The notes beneath the pieces were generated by a model. The model worked only from the letters and a program-made list of their open reading frames with translations. It did not search any database and was not told the origin of the DNA. 9,653 nucleotides of DNA, from positions 1 to 9,653 of the forward strand of contig CALQNE010000125.1 of assembly GCA_943331855.1 (NCBI GenBank). The letters run 5' to 3'. Positions 1 to 7,453 of the stretch are shown here, one piece after another (the stretch's first letter is position 1; the number at the start of each line of letters is the position of its first letter). The translations under genes and the position numbers were made by a program. The stretch is from Bordetella parapertussis (lineage in GTDB: Bacteria > Pseudomonadota > Gammaproteobacteria > Burkholderiales > Burkholderiaceae_B).

Positions 1-787
1 GCGCTTTTTCGATCTGTTTAAAAAATACCGCTTCACTTGAACCATGCGGCATGGGTAAATTCAAGTTATAGCCCTGCCCATGTGCCGCACCTTGCTCATC
101 ATCAAAGCCCGCAGTCGCAGGATAAAAATTCATCGGATCGCCGTGTACGGAGATATAAAAAACATCTTCGCGCTCATAAAAAATTTCTTGTACGCCTTGC
201 CCATGATGCACGTCTGTGTCTAAGATCACCACCCGTTGATGTTTTGAGCGCAACACTTGCGCTGCGATCGCTGCGTTATTCAGATAGCAAAAGCCACCCG
301 CGGCATCTTTACGCGTGTGATGCCCAGGCGGACGACACAAGGCATACGCTTGTTGATCACCTGCTAGCACCGCATTCGCTGCCGACACCGCCGCTTGAGC
401 CGCCCAATACGCAGAGGTCCAGGTATCCGGACCAACCGGACAGCTACCATCGGCAAGATAGCGCGCCGTCTGACCCAGAATGCCGCGCAAGGCGTTGGGC
501 GCACGCACAAAAATATTTGAGATCACCTCATCGCCCCAATCCGGGCCCGTTTGTTTCCAAAGAGTATGTGCCGTTTCAAGGTACTGCAAATAGGCTGCAT
601 CATGAATCGCAAGAAGAGGCTGCATGCCATGATCTTCAGGCTCTGTGACCGCCAACCCAAGTTGGGCAAGGCCTTTCAAAATCTGCACCACGCGTTCTGG
701 AATTTCTTGTGGCGTTCGCATCTGGCCGCGAGACAAGTAGGTGCGTGGATGATGCAATTTTTGTTTTGGATGAAAGTAGGTTTTCAT
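1..787 (-). CDS. Acetylpolyamine amidohydrolase / histone deacetylase family enzyme (3' end outside window)
   Basis: This is a zinc-dependent deacetylase of the arginase/HDAC fold. The nearest type appears to be bacterial acetylpolyamine amidohydrolase, which removes acetyl groups from acetylated polyamines or related amines in the cytoplasm. Read leftward from ATG at 787, 262 complete codons are visible before the window edge. RPPGHH at residues 152-157 holds the tandem catalytic histidines H156/H157. GGFCYLNNAAIAA follows, and LDTDVHHGQG near 189-198 holds zinc ligands D192 and H194. HGDP at 215-218 and a Gly-rich segment near 232-240 also fit the family. The third zinc ligand (an Asp) and the catalytic Tyr would lie beyond base 1. 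The N-terminal H-x(6)-HHP region followed by a Pro/Glu/Arg segment (P30-E31-R32) resembles the acetylpolyamine type more than acetoin-utilisation AcuC. The start has a good ribosome binding site, GAAGGA at 799-794 with a 6-base spacer. It lies 49 bases after the DMT transporter stop and is probably last or near last in that transcript. The substrate is inferred from family resemblance only. Confidence 0.88.
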   Translation of the reverse strand, partial: MKTYFHPKQKLHHPRTYLSRGQMRTPQEIPERVVQILKGLAQLGLAVTEPEDHGMQPLLAIHDAAYLQYLETAHTLWKQTGPDWGDEVISNIFVRAPNALRGILGQTARYLADGSCPVGPDTWTSAYWAAQAAVSAANAVLAGDQQAYALCRPPGHHTRKDAAGGFCYLNNAAIAAQVLRSKHQRVVILDTDVHHGQGVQEIFYEREDVFYISVHGDPMNFYPATAGFDDEQGAAHGQGYNLNLPMPHGSSEAVFFKQIEKA

Positions 788-793
788 GAAAGA

Positions 794-799
794 TCCTTC
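794..799 (-). promoter_or_regulatory. Ribosome binding site of the deacetylase-family gene
   Basis: GAAGGA on the minus strand sits 6 bases upstream of the ATG at 787. It supports that start codon. Confidence 0.6.
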
Positions 800-836
800 A
801 GCACGTTCAAAGAATGTATCTGGTCAAGTACAAGCG

Positions 837-1757
837 CTAGGTGCTCTTCGCGCGAAAATATGCAACGAGCATGGGTAAGGTCAACGACAAACCCGCCACG
901 GCAATCAAGACCATACCTGACAACGATAACAGCGAGGGCATTTGAGAAAAAAACAATTCACTAAAGATCACCGCAAGCACAAGCTGAAAATAATTAAACG
1001 GTGCAAGCGTTGAGGCTGGCACTAATTTAAACGCATAAATCAATAGAAACTGTCCGATTCCGCCACTTAAGCCCATCAGGATCATTTCAAGCGTATCGCG
1101 CGGGCCTGGCCAAACCGTGGGCCACCAAAAGAACAACACGATCAAACCTAACAGCCAGCAGATCAACGCCGTATAGGCAAACATCTGCTCACTTTGCACG
1201 CGATGGGCAAGCTTGCGCGTTAACAACTGCACCATGGCATAACCCGTGGCCGCAACCAGCATTAACAAACTACCGACCAAAGAAATATCGCCCCCTGGAT
1301 TCACAATCAACAACATTCCAATGAGGCCTAACAACACCGCAGCATATTGCTTGATGCCGACTTTTTCACGCAAGACCAGTGGGGCAAGCAACACTACGAT
1401 CAGCGGTGATAAAAAATAGAGTGCGGTCCCTTCGGCTAAGGGCAAGTACTGCAAGGCGGGCATGAAACAAATGCCAACACTGCCCAGCATGAACCCGCGA
1501 TAAAACAGCAATCTGCGATCTGAGACTGCCACGGCAAGCGGGATCTGTTTGATCCACATGATGCCCCAGGACAGCAGGAGGATCACGGTATAACGCGCCA
1601 GGTTCACCAGCGGCGCCGAGTAGCGTCCGACCAAATCTTTTGCCAAGGCATCTAAGCAGGCAAAGCCAACCAGAGAACATAGAAAAAGGCCGCAGCCTTT
1701 GAGCCATTGGGCCTGTTGCGTCACCGCAGTCTGGCGAACGACGTTTGATGAATCCAT
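837..1757 (-). CDS. DMT-superfamily (EamA) inner-membrane transporter
   Basis: A 306-residue, strongly hydrophobic protein with the length and layout of a ten-helix drug/metabolite transporter made of two EamA repeats. The first repeat covers about residues 25-153 and contains EGTALYFLSPLIVVLLAP (from 109) followed by LREKVG, a conserved EamA stretch. The second covers about 162-296 and contains the equivalent PASTLAPFNYFQLVLAVIF (248-266). Short charged loops alternate with the helices, and the C-terminus is basic, as expected for an inner-membrane protein. It starts with ATG at 1757, with a weak TAGG upstream. Family members export amino acids, nucleosides, S-adenosylmethionine or drugs, and the sequence does not say which applies here. 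It lies 34 bases after the MFS gene stop and 49 bases before the deacetylase-like gene, so the three are likely co-transcribed. A role in moving a substrate or product of that enzyme is possible but unproven. Confidence 0.9.
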   Translation of the reverse strand: MDSSNVVRQTAVTQQAQWLKGCGLFLCSLVGFACLDALAKDLVGRYSAPLVNLARYTVILLLSWGIMWIKQIPLAVAVSDRRLLFYRGFMLGSVGICFMPALQYLPLAEGTALYFLSPLIVVLLAPLVLREKVGIKQYAAVLLGLIGMLLIVNPGGDISLVGSLLMLVAATGYAMVQLLTRKLAHRVQSEQMFAYTALICWLLGLIVLFFWWPTVWPGPRDTLEMILMGLSGGIGQFLLIYAFKLVPASTLAPFNYFQLVLAVIFSELFFSQMPSLLSLSGMVLIAVAGLSLTLPMLVAYFRAKST

Positions 1758-1791
1758 CTGCCTATCGCCCGAATCGCATGTCGCACGCCAC

Positions 1792-3069
1792 TTACTTGCT
1801 CACGACAGACATCGCGCTGCGTAACCGAAATAACAAGACCGTGATCACAAGCCCCAACAGACCAAGTACACCGTAACTGGCACCATAACTGTTCAGCCAG
1901 CCGGCTAACACGCCAAAAAGGGGCGGGCCTAAGACCACCCCAAAAAAAGTAATGCAGAGGGTGCCGCCGGTCGCAACGCTGGCCTGACCTGCAGGTGCCA
2001 ACCGGGCAATTTGGGCCAGAAACACGCCATTCCAACCAATCGCCGATGCGCCAAAAATCACGAGCACGGGAAACAAAAGCAAAGGTGAAGAGTCGGGTCG
2101 AAGCAAAGCTGTACCCGTTGCGCCGGCGGTCAGCAACAAGGCAATCACGATCAGCATCATGGTTGGGCTCAGCCACCGATCTGCGACATACCCCCACAAG
2201 ATCCGCCCAATAACACCACCTGCTTGCGCGACCGTCAGTGCAACCCCGGCAGCCACCAGCGACCAACCAAGATCCTCAAATAAAAACGTCACCAAATATG
2301 CCATCAAAGACATCTGACAAACGGCAAACAAAAACGAAGTCAGTGATAACGCCCGTAGGCTAGGGTGTTCAAAAATTAAACGCAAGGGTTGGACAACGCT
2401 CGCTACGAGCGATGGCTTTACCGTGGGGTCGCGATCATCATCCAAGCCCGCGCGCAGCGGCTGCACGGCCCAGGCGCACAATACACAGGCGATACCTGCC
2501 GATACAAACGCCAGCTGCCAACCAATCGCAATATCTAATGAAGGCACAAGCGCCCCCGCGATCATGCCCCCCAACGGCACACCAGTCTGTTTGATTGAAA
2601 ACACCAAGGACAATTTATCGGGAGGGGTTGTTTTGATCAGCAGATGTGAGCTTGCCGGTGTAATCGGACCATAGCCGGCGCCAATGAACAACGCGCCAAG
2701 AGCGATCGACAACGGATGCGGGACTGCACATAAAAACAGGCCGACCGCCGAAGACAACAGACCGGCTTGGCTTAAGCGGATCGCACCCCAGCGCTTGACA
2801 GCCGCGCCCCCCAGCAGGGTGGCCACCATAGCGGCGAAATACACCAGCGCCACATACGCACCCAAATAGTTTGTAGAAACGCCAATGGCCTTGCCCACAA
2901 CGGGCGCGACAACCGGTAGATTAATGAGCGCCATCGCGACAAGCGATTGAACCGTTAATGTGGCAACTAATACAACCCAGGGTCTGGCAGGTGTCACGAT
3001 GAACTGTTGCGGTTGACCGCTTGCAGCGGTGTTGGTTTTGTTTTGAGCTTCAGCAAGTGCCGTACCCAA
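1792..3069 (-). CDS. MFS transporter (12-helix major facilitator)
   Basis: A 425-residue major facilitator superfamily permease of normal length. The hydrophobic pattern fits two six-helix halves joined by a hydrophilic loop at about residues 205-225 (LDDDRDP). Motif-A-like loops are visible between helices 2 and 3 (GGAAVKRWGAIR, 87-98) and in the equivalent place in the second half (GRILWGYVADRW, 288-299). GYGPITPAS (132-140) and KQTGVPLGG (160-168) are typical of MFS helices 4 and 5. The start is taken as TTG at 3069 because an in-frame TGA lies immediately before it and no ATG exists ahead of helix 1. The only alternative is a GTG at codon 25, which has no better ribosome binding site. The Shine-Dalgarno match is weak. 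The gene follows ccsB by only 17 bases, so it is probably read in the same transcript, although nothing ties its function to cytochrome assembly. The substrate cannot be deduced. Confidence 0.9.
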   Translation of the reverse strand: MGTALAEAQNKTNTAASGQPQQFIVTPARPWVVLVATLTVQSLVAMALINLPVVAPVVGKAIGVSTNYLGAYVALVYFAAMVATLLGGAAVKRWGAIRLSQAGLLSSAVGLFLCAVPHPLSIALGALFIGAGYGPITPASSHLLIKTTPPDKLSLVFSIKQTGVPLGGMIAGALVPSLDIAIGWQLAFVSAGIACVLCAWAVQPLRAGLDDDRDPTVKPSLVASVVQPLRLIFEHPSLRALSLTSFLFAVCQMSLMAYLVTFLFEDLGWSLVAAGVALTVAQAGGVIGRILWGYVADRWLSPTMMLIVIALLLTAGATGTALLRPDSSPLLLFPVLVIFGASAIGWNGVFLAQIARLAPAGQASVATGGTLCITFFGVVLGPPLFGVLAGWLNSYGASYGVLGLLGLVITVLLFRLRSAMSVVSK

Positions 3070-3086
3070 TCACGGATCATCTCAGT

Positions 3087-4418
3087 TTACAGCGCACCGT
3101 AAGAGTGAAGCCCTGACAAGAACATATTAACCCCCAAAAACGCGAAGCCGGTCACAAGCAAACCCACCAACGCCCAATAGGCCGCCATCGTGCCACGCAA
3201 GCCCTTGATCAGACGCAGATGCAACCAGGCGGCGTAGTTCAGCCAGACAATCAGCGCCCAGGTTTCTTTTGGATCCCACTGCCAATAGGCGCCCCAGGCA
3301 TCCGCAGCCCACAGCGCGCCCAAAATTGTCGCAACCGTAAAAAAGGCAAAGCCGATTGCAATCGCACGATACATAATGTCATCGAGCACTTCGAACGAAG
3401 GCAGTCGCTCGCCGATCGGCCGGCGAAACAACAAAATTGTGCCAACGATCAACGCCCCGATTCCAAAATAAAGCATCCAGGTGGTCGATACGCCCTGGCT
3501 ACGAAAAATCATGGGTTCGCCGGCCAATAACACCCCAAGCAAAAAGAGCGGCATCAACTTTAGCCACGACTTGGTTTGACTGTGTTGTTTGACGAGATAC
3601 GCAAACGCGACCATCGCCGCTAGCGAGAACGTGCCGTAACCAATGAAGTTGGCGGGCACATGAATTTTCATCCACCAGCTTTTTAACGCGGGAACTAGAG
3701 GTTGGATTTGCGCGGCATCGCGGGTGAAGGAATACCACAGCAAAAAAATCACGGCTGAGGTAATCACCAGCAAGACAAATCCGCCCAACGCGCGCGTTGC
3801 ATAACGGCGTTCGTAATACAAATAAAACAACGCGGTAATCAACGAAAACAACACAAACACTTCATACAGATTGCTAACCGGGATATGCCCAATATCGGGC
3901 CCCATCAAATGACCCTCACGCCAACGTACCAGCATGCCGGTCGTACCCGCAAAGACTGCGCCCCAGGTTAACGCAGTGCCCAGCCAGGCTGACGTCGGAC
4001 TCGCCAACCCAAGCCAATAGCAAAACGTCGCCAACACAAACAAAGCGCACATCCACAGAATTGCAGACTGTGAAGAAAATAAATACTTTAGAAAGAAAAC
4101 CTGTTCAGCTCGCGCAATATCGCCTTGATATAACCAGATTGCAAAGCCCGCGGCCATACCCGTCACAACCAGCAACGTGCGCAAGGGACGCCAGAGCCAA
4201 CCTAGCCAGGTAATCGCAGGCACAGCCAGCACCAATATGGTTTGCTCGTAGTAATCCATCGCGCTGTTAAACGCGCTCAGCGCATAGCCCGCACCCACGG
4301 CCAACACAACAAAAAATAAAACGTCTGTCCAATTCGGTCGGCCACGCTGGTCGCGCCCGTCGCCTGATTCAGAGAGGTCATCCCAATCGTTTCGCGTTGC
4401 AGCGATTGAATCTGTCAT
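3087..4418 (-). CDS. ccsB: System II cytochrome c synthase subunit with WWD domain (CcsB/CcsA/ResC family)
   Basis: A 443-residue polytopic membrane protein that works with ResB to carry haem to the periplasmic face and attach it to the CXXCH cysteines of apocytochromes c. The diagnostic tryptophan-rich haem-binding loop is WGAYWQWDPKETW at residues 375-387. Candidate axial histidines flank it: H253 in KIHVPANFIGYG and H437 in LSGLHSYG near the C-terminus. PVSNLYEVFVLFSL (180-193) is another conserved stretch. About the first 30 residues are polar and acidic and precede the first helix, giving a somewhat long N-terminus for the family. It starts with ATG at 4418, with a modest GAG nine bases upstream. 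It lies 60 bases downstream of resB in the same direction, the usual two-gene arrangement. Naming differs between schemes: this WWD protein is called CcsB in some family databases and CcsA in Bordetella-style nomenclature, where the ResB partner takes the other letter. Confidence 0.96.
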   Translation of the reverse strand: MTDSIAATRNDWDDLSESGDGRDQRGRPNWTDVLFFVVLAVGAGYALSAFNSAMDYYEQTILVLAVPAITWLGWLWRPLRTLLVVTGMAAGFAIWLYQGDIARAEQVFFLKYLFSSQSAILWMCALFVLATFCYWLGLASPTSAWLGTALTWGAVFAGTTGMLVRWREGHLMGPDIGHIPVSNLYEVFVLFSLITALFYLYYERRYATRALGGFVLLVITSAVIFLLWYSFTRDAAQIQPLVPALKSWWMKIHVPANFIGYGTFSLAAMVAFAYLVKQHSQTKSWLKLMPLFLLGVLLAGEPMIFRSQGVSTTWMLYFGIGALIVGTILLFRRPIGERLPSFEVLDDIMYRAIAIGFAFFTVATILGALWAADAWGAYWQWDPKETWALIVWLNYAAWLHLRLIKGLRGTMAAYWALVGLLVTGFAFLGVNMFLSGLHSYGAL

Positions 4419-4478
4419 GACAAAGATCTCGATGAAATAATAAAAATAAACCGCTACCCAGTGCTACTTAAATGTTGA

Positions 4479-6602
4479 TCAGGCTTGCGCTTGGCTGAGC
4501 TTGTTCAGGGCTGCCTTAAAGCGATCAAACTCACGATTGAAATCAAGTGTACGCTTCTGTGACGTCATCGCCGCTAATACACGGGTGCCGCTTGTGCCTT
4601 CTGCCGGACGCAACCAAACCCAAATGCGACGATCACGCACATAAAACATCGTAAAGACGCCCAACACTAAAAACAAACAACCCAAATACACAATCCACTT
4701 GCCCGGTGTGCGGCTAACTTGAAAAACACTTGCCTGTACGTGGTTAAACGATTTCAAGGTCAGCATCAAGGGCGCAGGATACAACGCCAAATCAGACAAG
4801 GCGGCGACCGCCAGCCTTGACCAGTTTGCATCGAGCTCGACTTGTGACGCCGAGGTTGCCAGCACAGGCAACCCTGCGCGTTCGCGTGCCACGCCTCGCA
4901 ATTCATGCACACCCGAACCCAACAAACGGATCACGATATCTGCGGCACGCTGCTGCTCAGCTGGCGGCACATTGGTTTCAAGAAACCGTGAAATCGCTTG
5001 CAACCCGCCAGAGGCAAAGGTGTCAAGCGCACGTTCGGCTGACGTCTCAAGCGCTTTTTGATCAGCAGCGCTACCTTGATAGGCACGCGCAAGGCGTCTT
5101 GCCGCCTCTTTGCGATCGACTGGGCTCGCGAACGCTGCGCGCAAAAGCATAAACTCACCCGCCGTGTTGTAGTCATCCACCGGCATGCGCAAATATCTAA
5201 ATCCTGGTCGACCCGGGTCTTGTACGCCGGCCAACAATACCCGTGAGCCATCAAGCTCAGCCGGCAGCATATATTGATGAAATGTTGTGGCCTGCCCGCT
5301 GGCATCTATTAAACGGTACTCAACGCTCGGGCCAATATTACGAAGATTTTTATTTTTTTTGCCAGCTGCGCTTCCCGTGACCGAGGCTACATGCTCGCCA
5401 AACTCTTTGGGCGCGGCGGGATCGCCTGCGCTAAGATCTTCAACGTTTATGGTGCGCAACTTCGTAATTTCTGCCTTGATGCTTTGGCCCGAACTGCCCA
5501 GGCTAATGTCACTGGTTTGCCCAACCAAGGCCTTCAAATCAAACGGGACTGCGCTCGGGCCAGACAAGGGATAACCGATTAACTCAACTTCGCTGCCCCC
5601 ATCATCAAAGCTTGATTGATACACCGTAACGCCCTTAAAGTGCAGGGGCTCGTTGACTTCAATGTTGGCCTCAAACTTTTTACCGGTATCGGGATCCGTC
5701 ACTTCAACTTGGCTCATGAAGCGGCTCGGCATTCCAGTCGAGTAGTAATCCACCACAAACTTTTTTAACGCGAGCGTGAAGGGCAGGGGTTGCACCAGCG
5801 CACCGTCATCAACCGTGATAATGGCCGAGCTGCGCGTACTACCCTCGGGCACCAACACGTTGGCACGAAAGCTTGGATTATTGACAGACAAGCGTCCACG
5901 CTCAGGGACGTCGGCGACCATCATATTTTCAACAATCGGGGTTTTGCCAAACAACCACACTTGCAAACGAATCGGCAGTTCACTATCCAGCAAACCACCC
6001 ACACAAATAATCACGATCGCAGCGTGCGCAAAGATATAGCCCAAACGATTGCCACTGCCACGCTTCGCAGCTAACAACAATGAATCGCCGTCAGTGCGTT
6101 GACGCACGGCATACCCTTGTCGTTCTAACCAGGCCTGAATAGACGCCGTAGCCGCAGTGGGTTCACGCGAGGTATCGATTTCTATTTTGTGGTGAAACGA
6201 GCGCAGGCTCGAGGCACGAATCTGTTCACGAAAAGAGTAGGCCTCTTTCAGCATTTTTGGCGCATTACGAATCAAACATAAACTCGTGGACAACACCAAA
6301 AACGCCATCGTGACTAAAAACCACCAGCTGTTATAAATATGCCAAATTGAAAACTGATCCAGCACCTCAAACCAGAAGGGGCCAAACTGATCGATATACG
6401 CGTTTGCAGAACGGCCTTGCGCCACCACGGTACCGATCAGGCTTGCCATACAAATAAAAACCAGCAAACTGATTGAGAAACGCATTGAACTTAAAAGCTC
6501 AAGCGTATTCACCCAGGTCGAGCTCGAACGCGGTCCACCCGAGCCTGCGCTAGGCGAAACGTCGTTGTCGATTGAGCCAGAGGGCGGGCTTGGTGTGGTC
6601 AC
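4479..6602 (-). CDS. resB: Cytochrome c biogenesis protein ResB
   Basis: A 707-residue ResB-family protein, the partner of the WWD subunit in System II haem delivery and ligation. The layout matches the family. After a Ser/Pro/Gly-rich leader of about 35 residues, helix 1 is at about 41-62 (start SSMRFSISLLVF), helix 2 at about 92-112 after WHIYNSWWF, and helix 3 at about 187-207 with FAHAAIVIICVGG. A large periplasmic domain follows (about 210-630), then helix 4 at about 636-655 (WIVYLGCLFLVLGVF) and a cytoplasmic tail. Histidines near the membrane that could coordinate haem are H88, H193 and H621. The start is GTG at 6602: an in-frame TAA lies 12 bases upstream, no ATG exists ahead of helix 1, and the next option is a GTG at codon 31. 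No convincing Shine-Dalgarno sequence precedes it, and the terminator of the cytochrome c4 gene ends 8 bases away. Stop TGA is at 4481-4479. Confidence 0.96.
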   Translation of the reverse strand: MTTPSPPSGSIDNDVSPSAGSGGPRSSSTWVNTLELLSSMRFSISLLVFICMASLIGTVVAQGRSANAYIDQFGPFWFEVLDQFSIWHIYNSWWFLVTMAFLVLSTSLCLIRNAPKMLKEAYSFREQIRASSLRSFHHKIEIDTSREPTAATASIQAWLERQGYAVRQRTDGDSLLLAAKRGSGNRLGYIFAHAAIVIICVGGLLDSELPIRLQVWLFGKTPIVENMMVADVPERGRLSVNNPSFRANVLVPEGSTRSSAIITVDDGALVQPLPFTLALKKFVVDYYSTGMPSRFMSQVEVTDPDTGKKFEANIEVNEPLHFKGVTVYQSSFDDGGSEVELIGYPLSGPSAVPFDLKALVGQTSDISLGSSGQSIKAEITKLRTINVEDLSAGDPAAPKEFGEHVASVTGSAAGKKNKNLRNIGPSVEYRLIDASGQATTFHQYMLPAELDGSRVLLAGVQDPGRPGFRYLRMPVDDYNTAGEFMLLRAAFASPVDRKEAARRLARAYQGSAADQKALETSAERALDTFASGGLQAISRFLETNVPPAEQQRAADIVIRLLGSGVHELRGVARERAGLPVLATSASQVELDANWSRLAVAALSDLALYPAPLMLTLKSFNHVQASVFQVSRTPGKWIVYLGCLFLVLGVFTMFYVRDRRIWVWLRPAEGTSGTRVLAAMTSQKRTLDFNREFDRFKAALNKLSQAQA

Positions 6603-6610
6603 AGTGTCAA

Positions 6611-6644
6611 TTTAAAAAAAAAGGGGTGTCTCGCGACCCCCCTT
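6611..6644 (-). terminator. Intrinsic terminator after the cytochrome c4 gene
   Basis: In the leftward direction this is a GC-rich hairpin followed by a run of nine T. Plus-strand bases 6621-6626 (AAGGGG) pair with 6639-6644 (CCCCTT). After one T/C mismatch, GTC (6628-6630) pairs with GAC (6635-6637), closing a four-base loop TCGC. The T-run on the minus strand corresponds to 6622-6614. It lies 25 bases past the cytochrome c4 stop and 8 bases before the resB start codon, so it should end most cytochrome c4 transcripts before resB. Confidence 0.88.
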
Positions 6645-6669
6645 GCTTGCATAGGTAATACGCAGACGA

Positions 6670-7368
6670 TTAGCGCAAACCCGCCGCGTAATCAGAGACA
6701 GCCTTGATGTCTGAGTCAGACATGCGATCAGCGATTTGGTTCATCATGGGGCCGTTGGCACGATGCCCTGCGCGGAACAACTTTAGCTGTTCTTCAATGT
6801 AGCTCGGATATTGACCGCCCAGACGTGGGTATTGGCCTGGAATACCTGCGCCGTTAGGCGAGTGGCAACCTGCACACGCGGGCACATTGCGATCAGGGAT
6901 CCCGGCGCGCCAGATATGCTGACCGCGTTCGAGTAACTTTGGATTGGTTGCCGTTGCGGGCTCAGACAGCTTTTGCTGTGTGAGATACAACGACAAATTA
7001 CGCATATCGGCTTCTGTCAGAGACGCTGCCATCGCCGTCATCACTGAAGGCGCACCATCTGGGCCCTTGCGTAAGGCTTCGGTCGCACCCGCTTTAGGAC
7101 GAAACTCGTTGAGCTGCTTGTAGAGGTATTCGTGCGATTGTGCCGCTAAGTTTGGGTTCGCGGGGATGGTACTGTTACCCGCAGCGCCATGACAAGATGC
7201 GCAAGCAACCACACCACGCGCGGCATCACCCTGTTCGTAAAGCGTTGCACCCTTGGCAGCGTCTGGCTTGGCCGGACCAGCGGCATCGGCCGCAATACTG
7301 GGGGACATGGCAGAAACACCGAGCATCAGACAGCTCGCAAGTACTACCTTTGACAACAAATACTTCAT
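6670..7368 (-). CDS. Dihaem cytochrome c4 precursor
   Basis: A 232-residue secreted cytochrome made of two similar class-I cytochrome c domains. Cytochrome c4 carries electrons in the periplasm, typically from the bc1 complex towards terminal oxidases. The N-terminus MKYLLSKVVLASCLMLGVSA is a Sec signal peptide, with likely cleavage after the Ala-rich segment near residues 26-28. The haem sites are CASCH at 56-60 and CAGCH at 165-169. Likely axial methionines follow in PSVMTAMAASLTEADMRN (M110 or M113) and GPMMNQIADRMSD (M208 or M209). NPNLAAQ and YPRLGGQYPSYIEEQL are the paired domain signatures. An in-frame ATG at 7413 exists but would add 15 residues ahead of the signal peptide. The ATG at 7368 is chosen because GAGGT stands 5 bases upstream of it. 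The gene has its own divergent promoter region shared with engB and its own terminator, so it appears to be a single-gene unit although it sits beside resB-ccsB, which mature its haem sites. Confidence 0.96.
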   Translation of the reverse strand: MKYLLSKVVLASCLMLGVSAMSPSIAADAAGPAKPDAAKGATLYEQGDAARGVVACASCHGAAGNSTIPANPNLAAQSHEYLYKQLNEFRPKAGATEALRKGPDGAPSVMTAMAASLTEADMRNLSLYLTQQKLSEPATATNPKLLERGQHIWRAGIPDRNVPACAGCHSPNGAGIPGQYPRLGGQYPSYIEEQLKLFRAGHRANGPMMNQIADRMSDSDIKAVSDYAAGLR

Positions 7369-7373
7369 TGAAG

Positions 7374-7378
7374 ACCTC
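7374..7378 (-). promoter_or_regulatory. Ribosome binding site that decides the cytochrome c4 start
   Basis: GAGGT on the minus strand with a 5-base spacer to the ATG at 7368. It favours that codon over the upstream in-frame ATG at 7413, and the choice leaves an intact signal peptide at the very N-terminus. Confidence 0.75.
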
Positions 7379-7417
7379 GACGCCGAGTGGGACACAAAAC
7401 ACCTAATCCACAAAAAA

Positions 7418-7446
7418 CCACTGTTTTAGACGCACGATTATACAAT
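7418..7446 (+). promoter_or_regulatory. Possible engB-hemB promoter
   Basis: TACAAT at 7441-7446 (five of six matches to the -10 consensus) lies 31 bases before the engB GTG. The -35 region around 7418-7423 is weak. The box overlaps the leftward TATAAT by two bases, so both promoters could not be occupied fully at once. Confidence 0.4.
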
Positions 7447-7453
7447 AGCGTCT
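7428..7453. repeat. Inverted repeat AGACGC-N14-GCGTCT enclosing both -10 boxes
   Basis: AGACGC at 7428-7433 and GCGTCT at 7448-7453 are perfect six-base inverted arms with centres 20 bases apart, about two helical turns. The 14-base spacer holds the -10 candidates of both divergent promoters. The geometry would suit a dimeric repressor, but six-base arms can arise by chance and no regulator is identified. Confidence 0.4.

Noticed and set aside
37..648. 203-codon rightward open frame
   Set aside because: It is antisense to the deacetylase-family gene, whose RPPGHH and DTDVHH motifs lie on the minus strand. The rightward translation is rich in His/Pro/Arg/Ser and has no recognisable domain.
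1721..2266. 181-codon leftward open frame overlapping the MFS gene in another frame
   Set aside because: The translation is Arg/Cys/Trp-rich with no family signature, while the 425-residue frame across it is a clear MFS permease.
4419..4478. AT-rich resB-ccsB gap as an independent ccsB promoter
   Set aside because: It contains TATTAT-like sequences but no -35 partner. The 60-base gap between genes of one pathway in one direction is more simply co-transcribed.
6603..6609. TTGACA on the minus strand just before resB as a -35 box
   Set aside because: At 17 bases spacing the -10 position would be a G+C-rich sequence inside the resB coding region, and the transcript would start downstream of the GTG.
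6670..7413. Longer 247-residue version of cytochrome c4 starting at 7413
   Set aside because: The extra 15 residues would precede the signal peptide, and the 7413 ATG lies downstream of the likely promoter without a ribosome binding site. The ATG at 7368 has GAGGT at proper spacing.
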